Source: Paramarasmius palmivorus (Eukaryota > Basidiomycota > Agaricomycetes > Agaricales > Marasmiaceae). From it: 38,806 nt of DNA. Both the position numbers and the translations under genes were made by a program. This document shows, piece by piece, positions 29,324 through 38,806 of the stretch; position 1 is the stretch's first letter, and each line of letters begins with the position of its first letter. The stretch is from contig JAYKXP010000278.1 of assembly GCA_037176845.1 (NCBI GenBank), forward strand, positions 1-38,806. Direction: 5' to 3'. A model generated the notes under the pieces. The model had not been told where the DNA came from and searched no databases. It saw nothing but the letters and a program-made list of their open reading frames with translations.

Positions 29324-31293
29324 CCCCAGTGAAAACCCCATCCATTCCATCTTAAGCTCCTACGATGACCTACAATCCGTTTGATGCCAGGTCCCTGTTT
29401 CCGTTCTTGTAGCGCATCCGCATGGTGTATAAAATCGATTTTCGTGGAGTCATTCAACATGCCCAAGTTTAATCTGGCCGCTAATCTCCACCCTGCCTGC
29501 TTAGCTACCCGTCGTACGCCTTCGAGTTCGCAGACCTCCAGTAATTGAATTACGGAGGCTTCTCAGCACCAAAGGTCTAGCCCACTGGTGCCCTTGGAGC
29601 CACTTCAGAAGCTTGTACGTGAAGCGAAGAAACGTGGAAGAGAATACAGGGCGAACGAATACAAACTTTGGCTTGCAAAGATACATGAATTCTAAAACTA
29701 AACCCTAAAGCATTAACCCTCTTTATCGGCACTAATAGTAAGCAGATGAACAATGAGCGGTCACAATGTGACATGGTGCATGGGGCATTGAGCTACGACT
29801 ATCGTTTGGTTCACCTCTACGATCATAGGTTAGAGAGATAGTCTGACAACGAACGTGGACGGCACTTACCTCCACGAAGCGCGAGGCAGCCCATTACCGG
29901 TTTCATCTCTTTATCTCTTTTCTACGGGGTTGAGAATCGAAGTATGCCATGCCTGATGAAACCGTGTACTTTTCGAACGATTTATCCCGTCAAACAACCT
30001 GCGCCTGACTGAAAGATACTGCGAAGTGGAATATTTTAGTGAATGGGCAGCTTGGTGTAACACAAAGCTCACCGTCTTGACCCTGTCTAGCCGAGGAGTT
30101 CACCCCCTTCCTTCTATTCCACAGTATGGAAATGAAAAGCCACTGTCGCTCCAAGTCATTCATTGACATCCCAATCCGACTCGACATTGGTATGATGAGC
30201 TGTTCCAGACATGATGTTAGGTGCACCCATGTCAAAACCTGCGACAAAGGTACAGCGGATAAGGAAGGGAGAGCTTGAGCGTGGATCCTTGAGTGCCTTT
30301 TAGTTCTGACACGCAGTGTACTCTTCGTTATGACAAGGATCTGAAAGGCTGTAAATCTCATAAGATGCTGATGCGGCCTGGTGCGCAAGCGACTCCATCA
30401 ATCCCAATGTTTTCACTAAAGAATGCAGGATGAGTACGAGGACGATCACTGGGAATATGACAACATACTTTAGGGTGCCCGCGAGTTATCGTACGATTTC
30501 CCAATCTTTCTTGCCATCAGTTCGCTGAAATGTCCTCTTCAAATGATACAGAACTGTGCAGAGAAAGCGTCAACGAGGCTGCATTGACTTCAAAGAGGTA
30601 AGGGATTCACCTATGCGCGACTGCTCTCGAGCCCACGACTTCAATATACAGCTGCCATTATTCCACTCCTTAACAATACCCTCCCGCTGGAGATGGATGA
30701 GCTGCAATATCCAAAGCTTTGCGGAACGGCTTGGAACAATGTTAAAGGTTGAGTGTCGTCTTGAAGTCCTCAGACTGATAACGCTAGGAACAAGCCTCTT
30801 TGAATCTCCTAATTGACCATGGAGATGATCTTGGCATTCGTCGAGGTATCGCGTAGGTGTGAAGCTGAGGTAGATTTGAGAGTCCATAAACGAATAAAAG
30901 CGCAGTGACAGACCGAAATGCATTGATAGCACACTGCAATATCCCCCATTACTCGATGCCATCTTATCCGACTGGCTTGAGACCCCGAGGCCTGTACTTG
31001 GGCTATCATATGGGACAAAGAACAGCACGTCAACCTGCAGCATCGGTACAAAAACACTGTTACTCACATCGCAACTATCATCGTTTTCATGTCGGATTGG
31101 ATTCGAATCTACGGACGCTCATCGAGATCATAGAAGCTCGCTCGAGAGGGTCGCAGCCATGTGAGAAGACCCAGAGTCATCAGAGTTGGGACGTAGGAGA
31201 GAGGAGAGGAGAAAATTTGAGCGGAAAAAGGTGTTGACGGCATTTCTCACGCACAGACGCTCTCCCTTCACCTTCCACAAGCCAAGCTGTGCA
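29324..31293. other. long spacer between the PD-(D/E)XK-like gene and MYND gene B
   Basis: Open stretches exist on the minus strand (30388-29990, 132 codons; 31067-30570, 165 codons) and the plus strand (30556-30816), but none has a recognised motif and they lack intron-exon continuation. Short protein-like pieces such as FHSLTIPSRWRWMSCNIQSF on plus resemble the usual start of mushroom F-box/LRR proteins, so a decayed F-box gene around 30600-30900 is possible. Nothing firm. Confidence 0.3.
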
Positions 31294-31365
31294 GGTATAT
31301 TATTTCGTCCTTCACTAACGGTACTGATGTCTGAATCATCTAGCCTCTAGAACCAGAAATCGTCG

Positions 31366-33428
31366 ATGGATTCCTCAGAGTACCTTGACGAACTCCCCGT
31401 CCTCTGTGAGACACCGACGGATCGTATCATTCGGGTCGATTTCTACATGGAATTGGCCTACGTTAAGTTCGCTTCAGCAATAGACGCCATCCAGACCATA
31501 TTTCGCATCGGAAAACCGCCTGCTTCGCACCAAGATGTCTCCCGTCCATCCAGCGAAGCCAAAACCGTTCTCGAAGCCTTGGCGTACTTTGGATGTGCTG
31601 TACATGATCCAGACCTCGGGCGCGCTCGCCACGAGGCGATCGAATTAATGAAGAAGTATTGGCCTCTTGTCGGTTCATGGGTCGACTTTCTTCTTCAGAA
31701 CCACGTCCTTGGAGATGAAGAGCTCACCACATACGATGGCATCGATTTTTACGATAACGTTTTGAACGTTCTACCGATGGTGCTGTCATACCCTGACCTT
31801 ACCGCCTCCAACGTTGCGGTTACCGAGGGTCACTCCCTGCGACGCATGGCTCCCAAAATCTGTCAACAAGCAGTTCGTACATGGATAAAAGTTATGAAGA
31901 CCCGTCATGTATCGTGGTCAAGATGGACACTCATGATAAAAACCGTTTACGCAACGTCTTGCGATGATTTGTACCAGTTCAAGGACACAGTTTTGTCTAC
32001 CGGTCCGAGCGCTGTGGAGACCGTTGCGAGAATCGCAATTCGTCATATGACCCTTGTAACGCAGCACGCACACAAAGTGGGAAAGCGCGAGTTCCCGGAC
32101 GTTCATGGTGCTCTGCTTCTCATATTACAGTGTTTAGGCTTCGGCAACCCTTCTGCCCTACCCTTTTTGCGCCTGGGAGGCATCCCTGCCTTGGTCAAGA
32201 TGATAGCAACCCTCATATCGAAACCAAAGACTGTTGAAGCGTTCTGGGGAGACGAAGAGCTCCTCCAGGATGTCTTTCGGTCTGGGGAGATCAGCTTCGT
32301 GATTTTGGGTGCTGTTCTACCGGGACCAGACTGGATATCGCAAGCACTGGAGGCGGGTATCATGGATGTTATCTTCCAGGCTGAACGATTATACGGTGAT
32401 CACGAAGTTGTTGGGCCTCACTTGCGCAAAATCTGGCATAGCATGGAGGTGTTTTTTGAGCGGATGATCCTTTATGTGGTGTACCCATCCGTCGTAGTAC
32501 GTTTCATTGCGACGACGAAGAAGATCCTAGGATCGGATGTCGAACTTAGCTTAATGTCGAGAACGCCGGAATGGGAGCTGCTGGAAATGTGGAAAATACT
32601 CAAATCATCAATGATTGCAGCTAGCCAATCCCTTGGAGCAATGAAGTGCAACCAAGGGGCACTTTGCGCATTTACGCAGGTGAGCGAATACATTATGGCT
32701 GATTTATATTTGTGGAAGAACTGAGAGGCCCTGTGATAGTGTCCATTGCGAGAAAGGGTACATGATAAAGCACAGAATAACTTGAAGCCGCGATATCTTC
32801 GTTGCTCTTCGTGTCAGGATCCCGTCTATTGCTCTCAGGCCTGCGCGAAAGGTCACTGGTCATCAGGGCATCGAGAAGAGTGCAAAATTGTAACAGAATA
32901 TAGGAAAGGTAAACACTGATGTTACTGTCTGGTCTATAATAGTGGACTCATACCTCATTATTCGAAGCTGGTCGAATGCCGGGACGCATGGACATTCGCT
33001 TTTTCGGCATGTTGATGCACGTCTATATCAGACTCAATATCTCTGAAGTCGTCAAGAATTACAGATCTACGGAAGCAGAACTGGTCATCACGCGTGAAGA
33101 CGCTGCACTCGTCTTCTCTGAGGAGCTCCCCCTGGACGACTTCAGGAAGCTCAATCATTATGTCATTGTGATCAACTTTAACATCCGAGGACGGGACACT
33201 CAAACCCTTGCGCTGAAGCGATGTACTGTGAAGCATCTCAAACAGGTTGTGAGAGATCACCGCTTTAAGGAACACAGGAAGGAGCTTCTTAAACTCTGCG
33301 ACATGGTATGTCGGGCCACACCAAGGGAGCAGGTTGTCGTGGTCGGGTTCTTCCCCTCAACGATCGAGAGGTGCGAAACGGCATGGCCAGTCGTTGAAAC
33401 CATACAACTGGTGTCAGCTAAACAATGA
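31366..33428 (+). CDS. MYND-finger protein B, 3 exons
   Basis: Exons: 31366-32679, 32740-32908, 32968-33428; 647 residues, no internal stop. The start is ATG after a probable leader intron. The N-terminal domain parallels gene A (SWVDFLLQNHVL, then LPFLRLGGIPALVKMI, then YVVYPSVVVRFIATTKK). The finger in exon 2 has CPL then CSSCQDPVYCSQACAKGHW and HREEC. The C-terminal exon (MDIRFFGMLMHVYIRLN, then VIVINFNIRG, then REQVVVVGFFPSTIE) is the intact version of the one broken in gene A. The acceptor of exon 3 is AAG (32965-32967), chosen to keep frame. Probably cytosolic or nuclear; no signal peptide. A and B look like a tandem duplicate pair with an unrelated gene between them. Confidence 0.85.
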
Positions 33429-34261
33429 CAATTGGAACGTAGTTACATATGTACATCACAATGAACACAGTCAGATTTAACAAAGCTCGTGTCCTATGGA
33501 CTCAATTAAAGCCCATCTTTCACATATTCACCGCCAGCAGGTGACAAACCACAGGCTTTGGAACCGACCTGCAGCTCCGGATGACGCAGCCTCCTCATAT
33601 ACCTAGCCTCTTCTTCACCTCAACGGTGGACGCCTCGGCCATTATTACAGTTTACCGATCACTAGGTACAAAAAATGTTGTTAGGGCTTCGACCTTGTCC
33701 TCGCCTGTAGAACAGTATAAGAGCAAAGAGACGACAGAAAAATGGGGTATGACTTTTACACAAGCGGAGAGCTAAGGTGGATGACGATGGCTCGGAGTTC
33801 CTGTACGCAGCATACTAGATGTGGGTGGTTGATATGGGTGTTTTCAACCACTTCTAAGTTCTGTATCTCTGTTATAGATACTGAAAATCGAGAAGACTCA
33901 GAAAAAGGTCGACTGTCAAGAGAAAGCCAACGACGTACCAGGTGCCTTCAGACTTCAAAACCAATATTCATCTCCTTGATAGATATGACCCTAGATAGCC
34001 TAGACGCACCCGCTCCGCACAAAGAGGTCGAGACTTGCCGCCCCATTCCACAGCATAGAACAGTACTAGTGTATAAGCACCCAAATTTTCGGCCTTAGCT
34101 TCATTCCCGTGACTCCATCCATGGACAGTGCTGAATCCGATATCAGTCCACCTGCTCAAATCGCCCAACGAGTTTGCAGACCGTGGCACGACGAACGCGA
34201 CCACGCTGGGTAGTTTCCTAAAACATTCCGATATATCAGCCTTCCATCGATCATCCTACAG
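33429..34261. other. spacer left of the hAT element, no gene seen
   Basis: A 118-codon open stretch (33742-34098, plus) and a 78-codon one (minus) have no recognised motif. The last eight bases (TCCTACAG, 34254-34261) would be the target duplication of the outer hAT element, to be tested against its right end outside the window. Confidence 0.35.
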
Positions 34262-34370
34262 CAGTGTTGTCCTTAACCGTTAACCGTTCTTAACGTTTAA
34301 CGGTTAAGATGATTTTAACATTAACGGTTAAGAACGATTGAGATGGAATTTAAGTGTTAATTAAGTGTTA

Positions 34371-34378
34371 ACTACACC
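34371..34378 (+). repeat. left copy of the 8-bp target duplication of the inner element
   Basis: ACTACACC directly precedes TAGGGTTTCTA. Confidence 0.9.
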
Positions 34379-34433
34379 TAGGGTTTCTACTTGCTTGCTG
34401 TGCTGTGCTACTGCTATGCTCCAAGCAGCTAAG

Positions 34434-34461
34434 GCTTATGTGCTTTACAAAGCATGTAAGC
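34434..34461. repeat. left subterminal hairpin of the inner element
   Basis: GCTTATGTGCTTT and AAAGCATGTAAGC pair around AC with two mismatches. Confidence 0.5.
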
Positions 34462-34543
34462 TTAATTGCTTTTGCTGTGCTTTTATGTGCTAGCAGCTAA
34501 AGCATGCTGAAGCAGATAATAAATATGCATAAATATGGATCAG

Positions 34544-35064
34544 AGACCATTCACTGTGCATAGAACAGGAATATTCATTGCCTTCATGAATCCCACAACA
34601 GAAATCCTTATGCTAGATGCATCAATTCTTGCACAATTACAGAAAACATGTAATGTTGATGTAGTATTATAGGAAGTGATCTGGGAGCTTTGAGAACCTC
34701 AGAATTGAATTCAGGGTGAAAAACCACTTAAGAAATGATTCAGGGTTGAAAGGAATGCAATCACTGTAGCTTGAGATATGTCAAAGTTGACTTTATCACA
34801 TATACTTATGCATTTAACTTGATATATGCATAATGAGGTCATTTGTGGATGGATTTCCTTCAACCCTGGATGTATTCTTGACTTGTTTTTCACCCTGAAT
34901 TCAATTTTGAGGTTTCCCAAGCCCCCAGACCACTCCTTGCAATACTACATTCATATTACATGTTTTCTGTAATTGTGCAAGAATTGATGCATGTGGCATA
35001 TGGATTCCTGTCATGGGATTCATGGAGGCAATTGATATTTCTGTTCTGTGCATAGTGAATGGTC
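34544..35064. repeat. large imperfect inverted repeat inside the inner element
   Basis: The arm 34544-34765 matches the reverse complement of 34845-35064. Shared runs include GACCATTCACT, CATCAATTCTTGCACAATTA, CAGAAAACATGTAAT, TTGAATTCAGGGTGAAAAAC and CAGGGTTGAA. Each arm is about 220 bp with an estimated one difference in six or seven, around an 80-bp spacer. A transcript across it would fold into a long hairpin. Confidence 0.85.
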
Positions 35065-36232
35065 TTCCATTCATTTTTGGTGATTTTAGGAGCAATCCCC
35101 ATGCTCCAGTGTAAAAAACCCCTAAAAATGTAATTTTTTGGATAGCAACATACAGATGTATTCAAAAAATGTTCTTTCATAGTAGGAAAGTGTATTTTGG
35201 ATGCATGAACTCAATTCTGAACTTTTCTTGGTGCTTTTTTTCTTTTTTTTAGGATGCTTTCCTGAGGTGCTATTGTATTACTGCCTGTATTTATAACTGT
35301 ACAATACATTGGTTTTGAACAAGTTTTGCACATACAGGAATGCTTGGGCAGCTATGTAGTCATTATCTATACACTTTATTGTGGGCTATAAACAAGTCTT
35401 AGCCTATTCCACTCATTTCCTGTGGTGTAGTATTACCAATATCTGAAAAAAAGCAAATTTGAGTGTAGTAAATCTGAAAAAATAGCTAGCCCCCCAAGAC
35501 TCTAAACCCATCCAGGAGACATATATATCATCTCTCATCCACAATATCTAAGCTCCAGCTGCACCACATCCCATCCTGTAATTTTATTCCTCCAATTTCG
35601 GAGATTTTCAGTATTTAGATTTGTTCAGCACCATCATCCCACTAATCCACATACTATTTGGTGTTCCCAGGCTTGCATTTAATATATCTAGGTCCTCCAA
35701 CTTACCCCATGTCAATATCTGGCCTGTAGCCCAAGAACCAATATGCCATTTTCCTGAATTAACCATATTGTTTATACCACTTTTTTTGCATTTTCTCTGC
35801 CCCTCAATTGTTTAAGCGGGGCAATGCTTTTAGATATATTAGAACATATTTTCTCTAAGATTTCACTTTCTATAGCCCTCCAGCAAGCCCCAATAGCCCC
35901 CAGCAGAAGTTATCATATCAAGTATAGTGTTGCCTATCATTACATTTCCTCATTTGCAGATACTTTTGGACATGCACCAACTCTTCCACATAGACATAAA
36001 TGATGTATTACTTCATATATCTGTTCAATAATCTGTAAACATGCTCCTACAGTGTTCTAGCGGCCAGAAAAAAACAGATAGACATTCAGTGTTGCATAAG
36101 GACATGCAATAGGCCACGTGTATGATGCTAACTATACTCTCTCCACTCCTCCAATATACCATGGATCTATCATTATATTATACTAAAATCATAATGGCTT
36201 AGTGCTATAAAGCGGCCTTCAAGGCACATAAT
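35065..36232. other. body of the inner element
   Basis: AT-rich, no complete gene. One minus-strand stretch (about 35815-35625) reads protein-like for some 50 codons (GKWHIGSWATGQILTWGK, then DILNASLGTPNSMWISG), so a fragment of some gene may have been captured. I do not recognise it. Confidence 0.35.
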
Positions 36233-36279
36233 AGCAGCTTACACTAAATGCTTTTCCAAAGCATTTAGTGTTAGCTGCT
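36233..36279. repeat. right subterminal hairpin of the inner element
   Basis: Arms 36233-36254 and 36258-36279 (22 bp each, AGCAGCTxACACTAAATGCTTT) pair with one mismatch around the loop TCC. Confidence 0.85.
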
Positions 36280-36340
36280 AAGGAATTATGTGCTTTGCTG
36301 TGCTAATTAGCTGCTTGGAGCACAGCAATTAGAAACCCTA

Positions 36341-36348
36341 ACTACACC
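36341..36348 (+). repeat. right copy of the 8-bp target duplication of the inner element
   Basis: ACTACACC directly follows the closing TAGAAACCCTA and is identical to 34371-34378. Confidence 0.9.
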
Positions 36349-36438
36349 GGACCGAAATACATGATGCCAAAAATTATTCCGAGCTATTGACCCGGCCACG
36401 TTTTACTGCTCTGACCCTATCCTGCCGTCGCAACAACA

Positions 36439-38806
36439 ATGCCTCCAGCTAAGGGGCCACTATGGGAGTTCTTCATCGTCGGAAAGAAGCAGAACAGCTC
36501 GCAGAACCGAGCCCATTGCCGTGGTTGCATCAAGAAGGAGCGTCCAGTCAATGTGCCAATTGAATTGGATGATGCCGGAAATGAAATGTTATCTTCGCAG
36601 TCATGGGTTGTTGATGGTCAGTCCACGCTTCCTTGGGAATGAATGATACTGACCTAAATGTGTCGTAGCTATGGACCGAGGCGTCGGCGCCGCGCTCGGA
36701 AAGAAATCTGCAATGATAGCACACATTTTGGGAAAAGGCGGAGCTAGTCCATGTCCAAATGCTTCCTCGGAGGCAAAAAAGGCTGCAAGAGGTTTGAAGG
36801 GTGGTGGAAATGCCGTCGGAGAGAAGAGGTCCCGAGAGGAGAATTCAAGCTCTGATGAAGACAATGGTTTAGAGGAGTCAGTGAAGAAAAAGCGTGCATT
36901 ACACACCTGTATCCAAGCCAACCTCAAGCAGTCAAAGATTCCAGTACTCCGTGGAATTGATATACCATTCAAGGTCGAGCATAAACCCATCATACAAAAC
37001 CAATTCCTCAACGCAACAATCTCCGCCAACCTCCCAGACCGTTGGGTTGAGGATCCCGAAGTTATCAAGCTCTTCCTCCTCTTCCGGTCAACGGCAGTGG
37101 ACGTTATACCTTCACGGAAGCAAATTGGTGGCCCGCTTCTGGGAAAAGCATATGATGAGGTATTGGAGGAGGTTCGGAGCAAGGTGCAGGGTAAATACGC
37201 AACATTGGGTTCAGATGGTTGGAAAGATGAGTCTCGGGATTCAGTAAAAGGCGTAAATTTGACCTGTGACCATAAAGTAAGTCGTGATACTTGCTTATGA
37301 CCATATGACACTCACTGTCTCTGCCAGCCTTATCTCACAGACCTTATTCTCGCAACCGGCCACAAGAAAGATGGGAAATCCATGTGTCAGTCCTTTGAGG
37401 AGATGATTGACAAGTCGGAGGAAGAGTACAAGGTCATTGTTGTTGCTGTATGTTGTGACAACGATGGTGGAAGTGCACGGGGAAGAAAGGACCTGGTGTT
37501 GAAGAGACCGTGGTTATTCGGACTTCCATGCCTTGCACATCAGGTAATGACAGAACCTTCTTTTGGAATGCGGCCTTCTCACGTCGTCCCTAGTTTCAAT
37601 TGATTCTCGGCGACTACTTCAAAGAGAATCCTGATGCTGCGCAGACTGCTGAAGAGGCAACTGACTTGATTGGCTGGCTGCTCAATCATCAGCTTGTTCG
37701 CACTATATTCAATGAGGTTCAAGCAGCAACATCAACACCTCCCGGGGTTGTCCTTGCATTCCTCGTGGCCAATATGACGCGCTGGAACACTCATTTCATA
37801 GCCTTTGATAGGTTACTTCTTCTCCAACAGCCAATGCGACAAGCTGTGTTTGAGAGGCGGGCGGATATCATTGCAGGACAGGTTGGCGCTGAGTCAAATC
37901 CCAAGAAGAAGGCAAAGCTCACCCAGGACGCCACTACGCATATTGACCTCATTGACGATGGCGGGTTCTGGAAGCGGCTTAAGGCTGTGGTTGATGATAT
38001 TGAGCCAATTGTGCTTGGTGTCAATATGAATCAAACTGATTCCATGCGCCTCGATCAAGCGTTACTGACCCTTGCAGGGATTTTTCTGCACTTCAAGAAG
38101 CACACCAAAACCTCAGTTGCAAAAGGGATGATGAAACGGGTAGAGGCACGATGGAAAGCACTTGACCAGCCCCTCTTTATCACGGCACTTATCCTTAACC
38201 CTTTTGAGGGCATCTCTCGCTTTGGCCCTCAAGCCAACGCACTTCCTTTTGCTATAAATGACCTTGTCCTGCAAGTAAGTATTAATCCTGTAAGAAAGTA
38301 ATCACCCGATACTAATCACCTTGTTTAGTTGTATCGCCGTGTGAAGTCTCGCCCTGCAAAGGTCCCTCGGTCACCGGAGGAGCAAGGAAACCTAGACCGC
38401 GAGCTTCTCGAAAAGGAAAAAGAAGTTTCCGATGCCTGCTTCCATTACCTCAGTGGGACGGGTCCATTTTTAGACTGGGAGCAACAGAAGGAAAATTTTC
38501 GTCGCGTAAAGGTATATATTCAGCCTTCGCTCATACAGTTTTGACTTAAGCTCACTCGTGATTACAGGGTGATGATCCAATTGCAATGTGGCAGCAGTAT
38601 CTGAAGGTTGACACCACAAAAGAGCTCGCTGACCTCGCAATTCTAATTCTATCAATTTCTGCAACTCAAGCTGGAATGGAACGTACATTCTCGGATCTCA
38701 AGATCAAAAAGACACGACTCCGGAATCGGATTAAGCTTCCACGCTTGAAAAAGATGTCTATGGTGCGTTGGTTTGTTGTCTACTTTCGAAAATGACTCAG
38801 AATGGC
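36439..38806 (+). CDS. hAT-family transposase, 6 exons seen, 3' end outside the window
   Basis: Exons: 36439-36616, 36669-37276, 37328-37543, 37594-38274, 38329-38511, 38568-38762, then a donor GTGCGT at 38763; 687 codons so far, no stop. The N-terminus is BED-finger-like (LWEFFIVGKKQ, then HCRGC). A Lys/Ser-rich linker follows. The DUF659-type core has LLGKAYDEVLEEVRSKV and TLGSDGWKD (candidate first Asp), then VVAVCCDNDGG (candidate second Asp) and LFGLPCLAHQ. After an insertion region comes the hAT dimerisation domain (KELADLAILILSISATQAG then MERTFSDLKIKKTRLRNRI), which holds the third acidic residue. All five introns are 50-56 nt with GT-AG ends. With an open frame and all domains visible this enzyme may be functional, although its leader now carries the inner element. 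Catalytic assignments are by family pattern. Confidence 0.85.

Larger units (their letters stand above)
34379..36340. mobile_element. non-autonomous hAT-type element, 1962 bp, nested in the leader of the larger hAT
   Basis: It starts TAGGGTTTCTA and ends TAGAAACCCTA, inverted repeats; further in, GCTCCAAGCAGCTAA (34418-34432) pairs with TTAGCTGCTTGGAGC (36307-36321). It is flanked by a perfect 8-bp duplication, the hallmark of hAT insertion. No transposase is encoded. The body is AT-rich, with a large internal inverted repeat and hairpins close to both ends. It splits the outer transposon between its terminal region and its transposase gene, so it inserted later than the outer element. Confidence 0.88.
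34262..38806 (+). mobile_element. autonomous-type hAT transposon, left end and transposase, interrupted by an inner element
   Basis: The left end CAGTGTTGTCCTTAACCG has the CAGTG start usual for hAT terminal repeats. Subterminal TTAACGGTTAAG motifs occur inverted at 34272-34283 and direct at 34297-34308 and 34321-34332, as expected for transposase-binding sites. Without the inner insertion the transposase ATG would lie about 207 bp from the end, normal for the family. The right end is beyond the window. Confidence 0.7.

Noticed and set aside
29698..29722. AACCCTAAAG...TTAACCCT as interstitial telomere repeat
   Set aside because: Only two degenerate CCCTAA-like units are present, with no array.
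1..38806. CRISPR array, operon or bacterial features
   Set aside because: Intron-rich eukaryotic genes throughout; no regularly spaced repeats were seen.

Overview
This window looks like nuclear DNA of a mushroom-forming basidiomycete (Agaricomycetes). Almost every real gene is built of short exons separated by 43-62 nt GT-AG introns. The families are basidiomycete ones: short-intron F-box-like/LRR proteins, MYND-finger proteins, a chromodomain Ty3/gypsy element and basidiomycete-type DDE transposases. The organism call is inference from gene families and intron style; no marker gene fixes a species.

Left third (1-14169), transposons. A broken Tc1/mariner-type transposase (1-1074) enters from the left edge. 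A full-length Ty3/gypsy chromovirus (1414-7574, minus strand, two LTRs) follows, with an open gag, a protease/RT frame broken by one stop, and RNase H/integrase broken by many 1-nt shifts. Its right LTR abuts, in open frame, a 14-exon DDE-type transposase gene (7575-12270). A second multi-exon gene of unknown function lies 230 bp downstream on the same strand (12501-14169). These two look like the cargo of one two-gene DNA transposon whose left end was destroyed by the retroelement.

Middle (14976-25785), host-like genes. A tRNA-Leu(AAG) with a 26-nt intron is followed by an intact-looking CAF16-type soluble ABC ATPase gene (15224-16561). Three paralogous four-exon F-box-like/LRR genes follow (A minus, B plus, C plus). 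Decayed, intron-containing pieces of CAF16 lie between A and B and between B and C. The locus therefore appears to have grown by segmental duplication of a CAF16 + F-box block, keeping the F-box copies and losing the CAF16 copies.

Right third (26299-38806). Two paralogous MYND-finger genes (one with a broken C-terminal exon, one intact) flank a short protein with a PD-(D/E)XK-like D-x9-E-x-K motif. The window ends in an hAT transposon: a TIR-like start at 34262, a six-exon hAT transposase from 36439 running off the edge, and, inserted in its leader, a 1962-bp non-autonomous hAT-type element (34379-36340) with matching terminal inverted repeats and a perfect 8-bp target duplication. That inner element carries a large internal inverted repeat.

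Many apparent ORFs in this window begin with GTG, TTG or CTG and are internal exon pieces; gene models given here were rebuilt from splice signals and frame continuity by eye.
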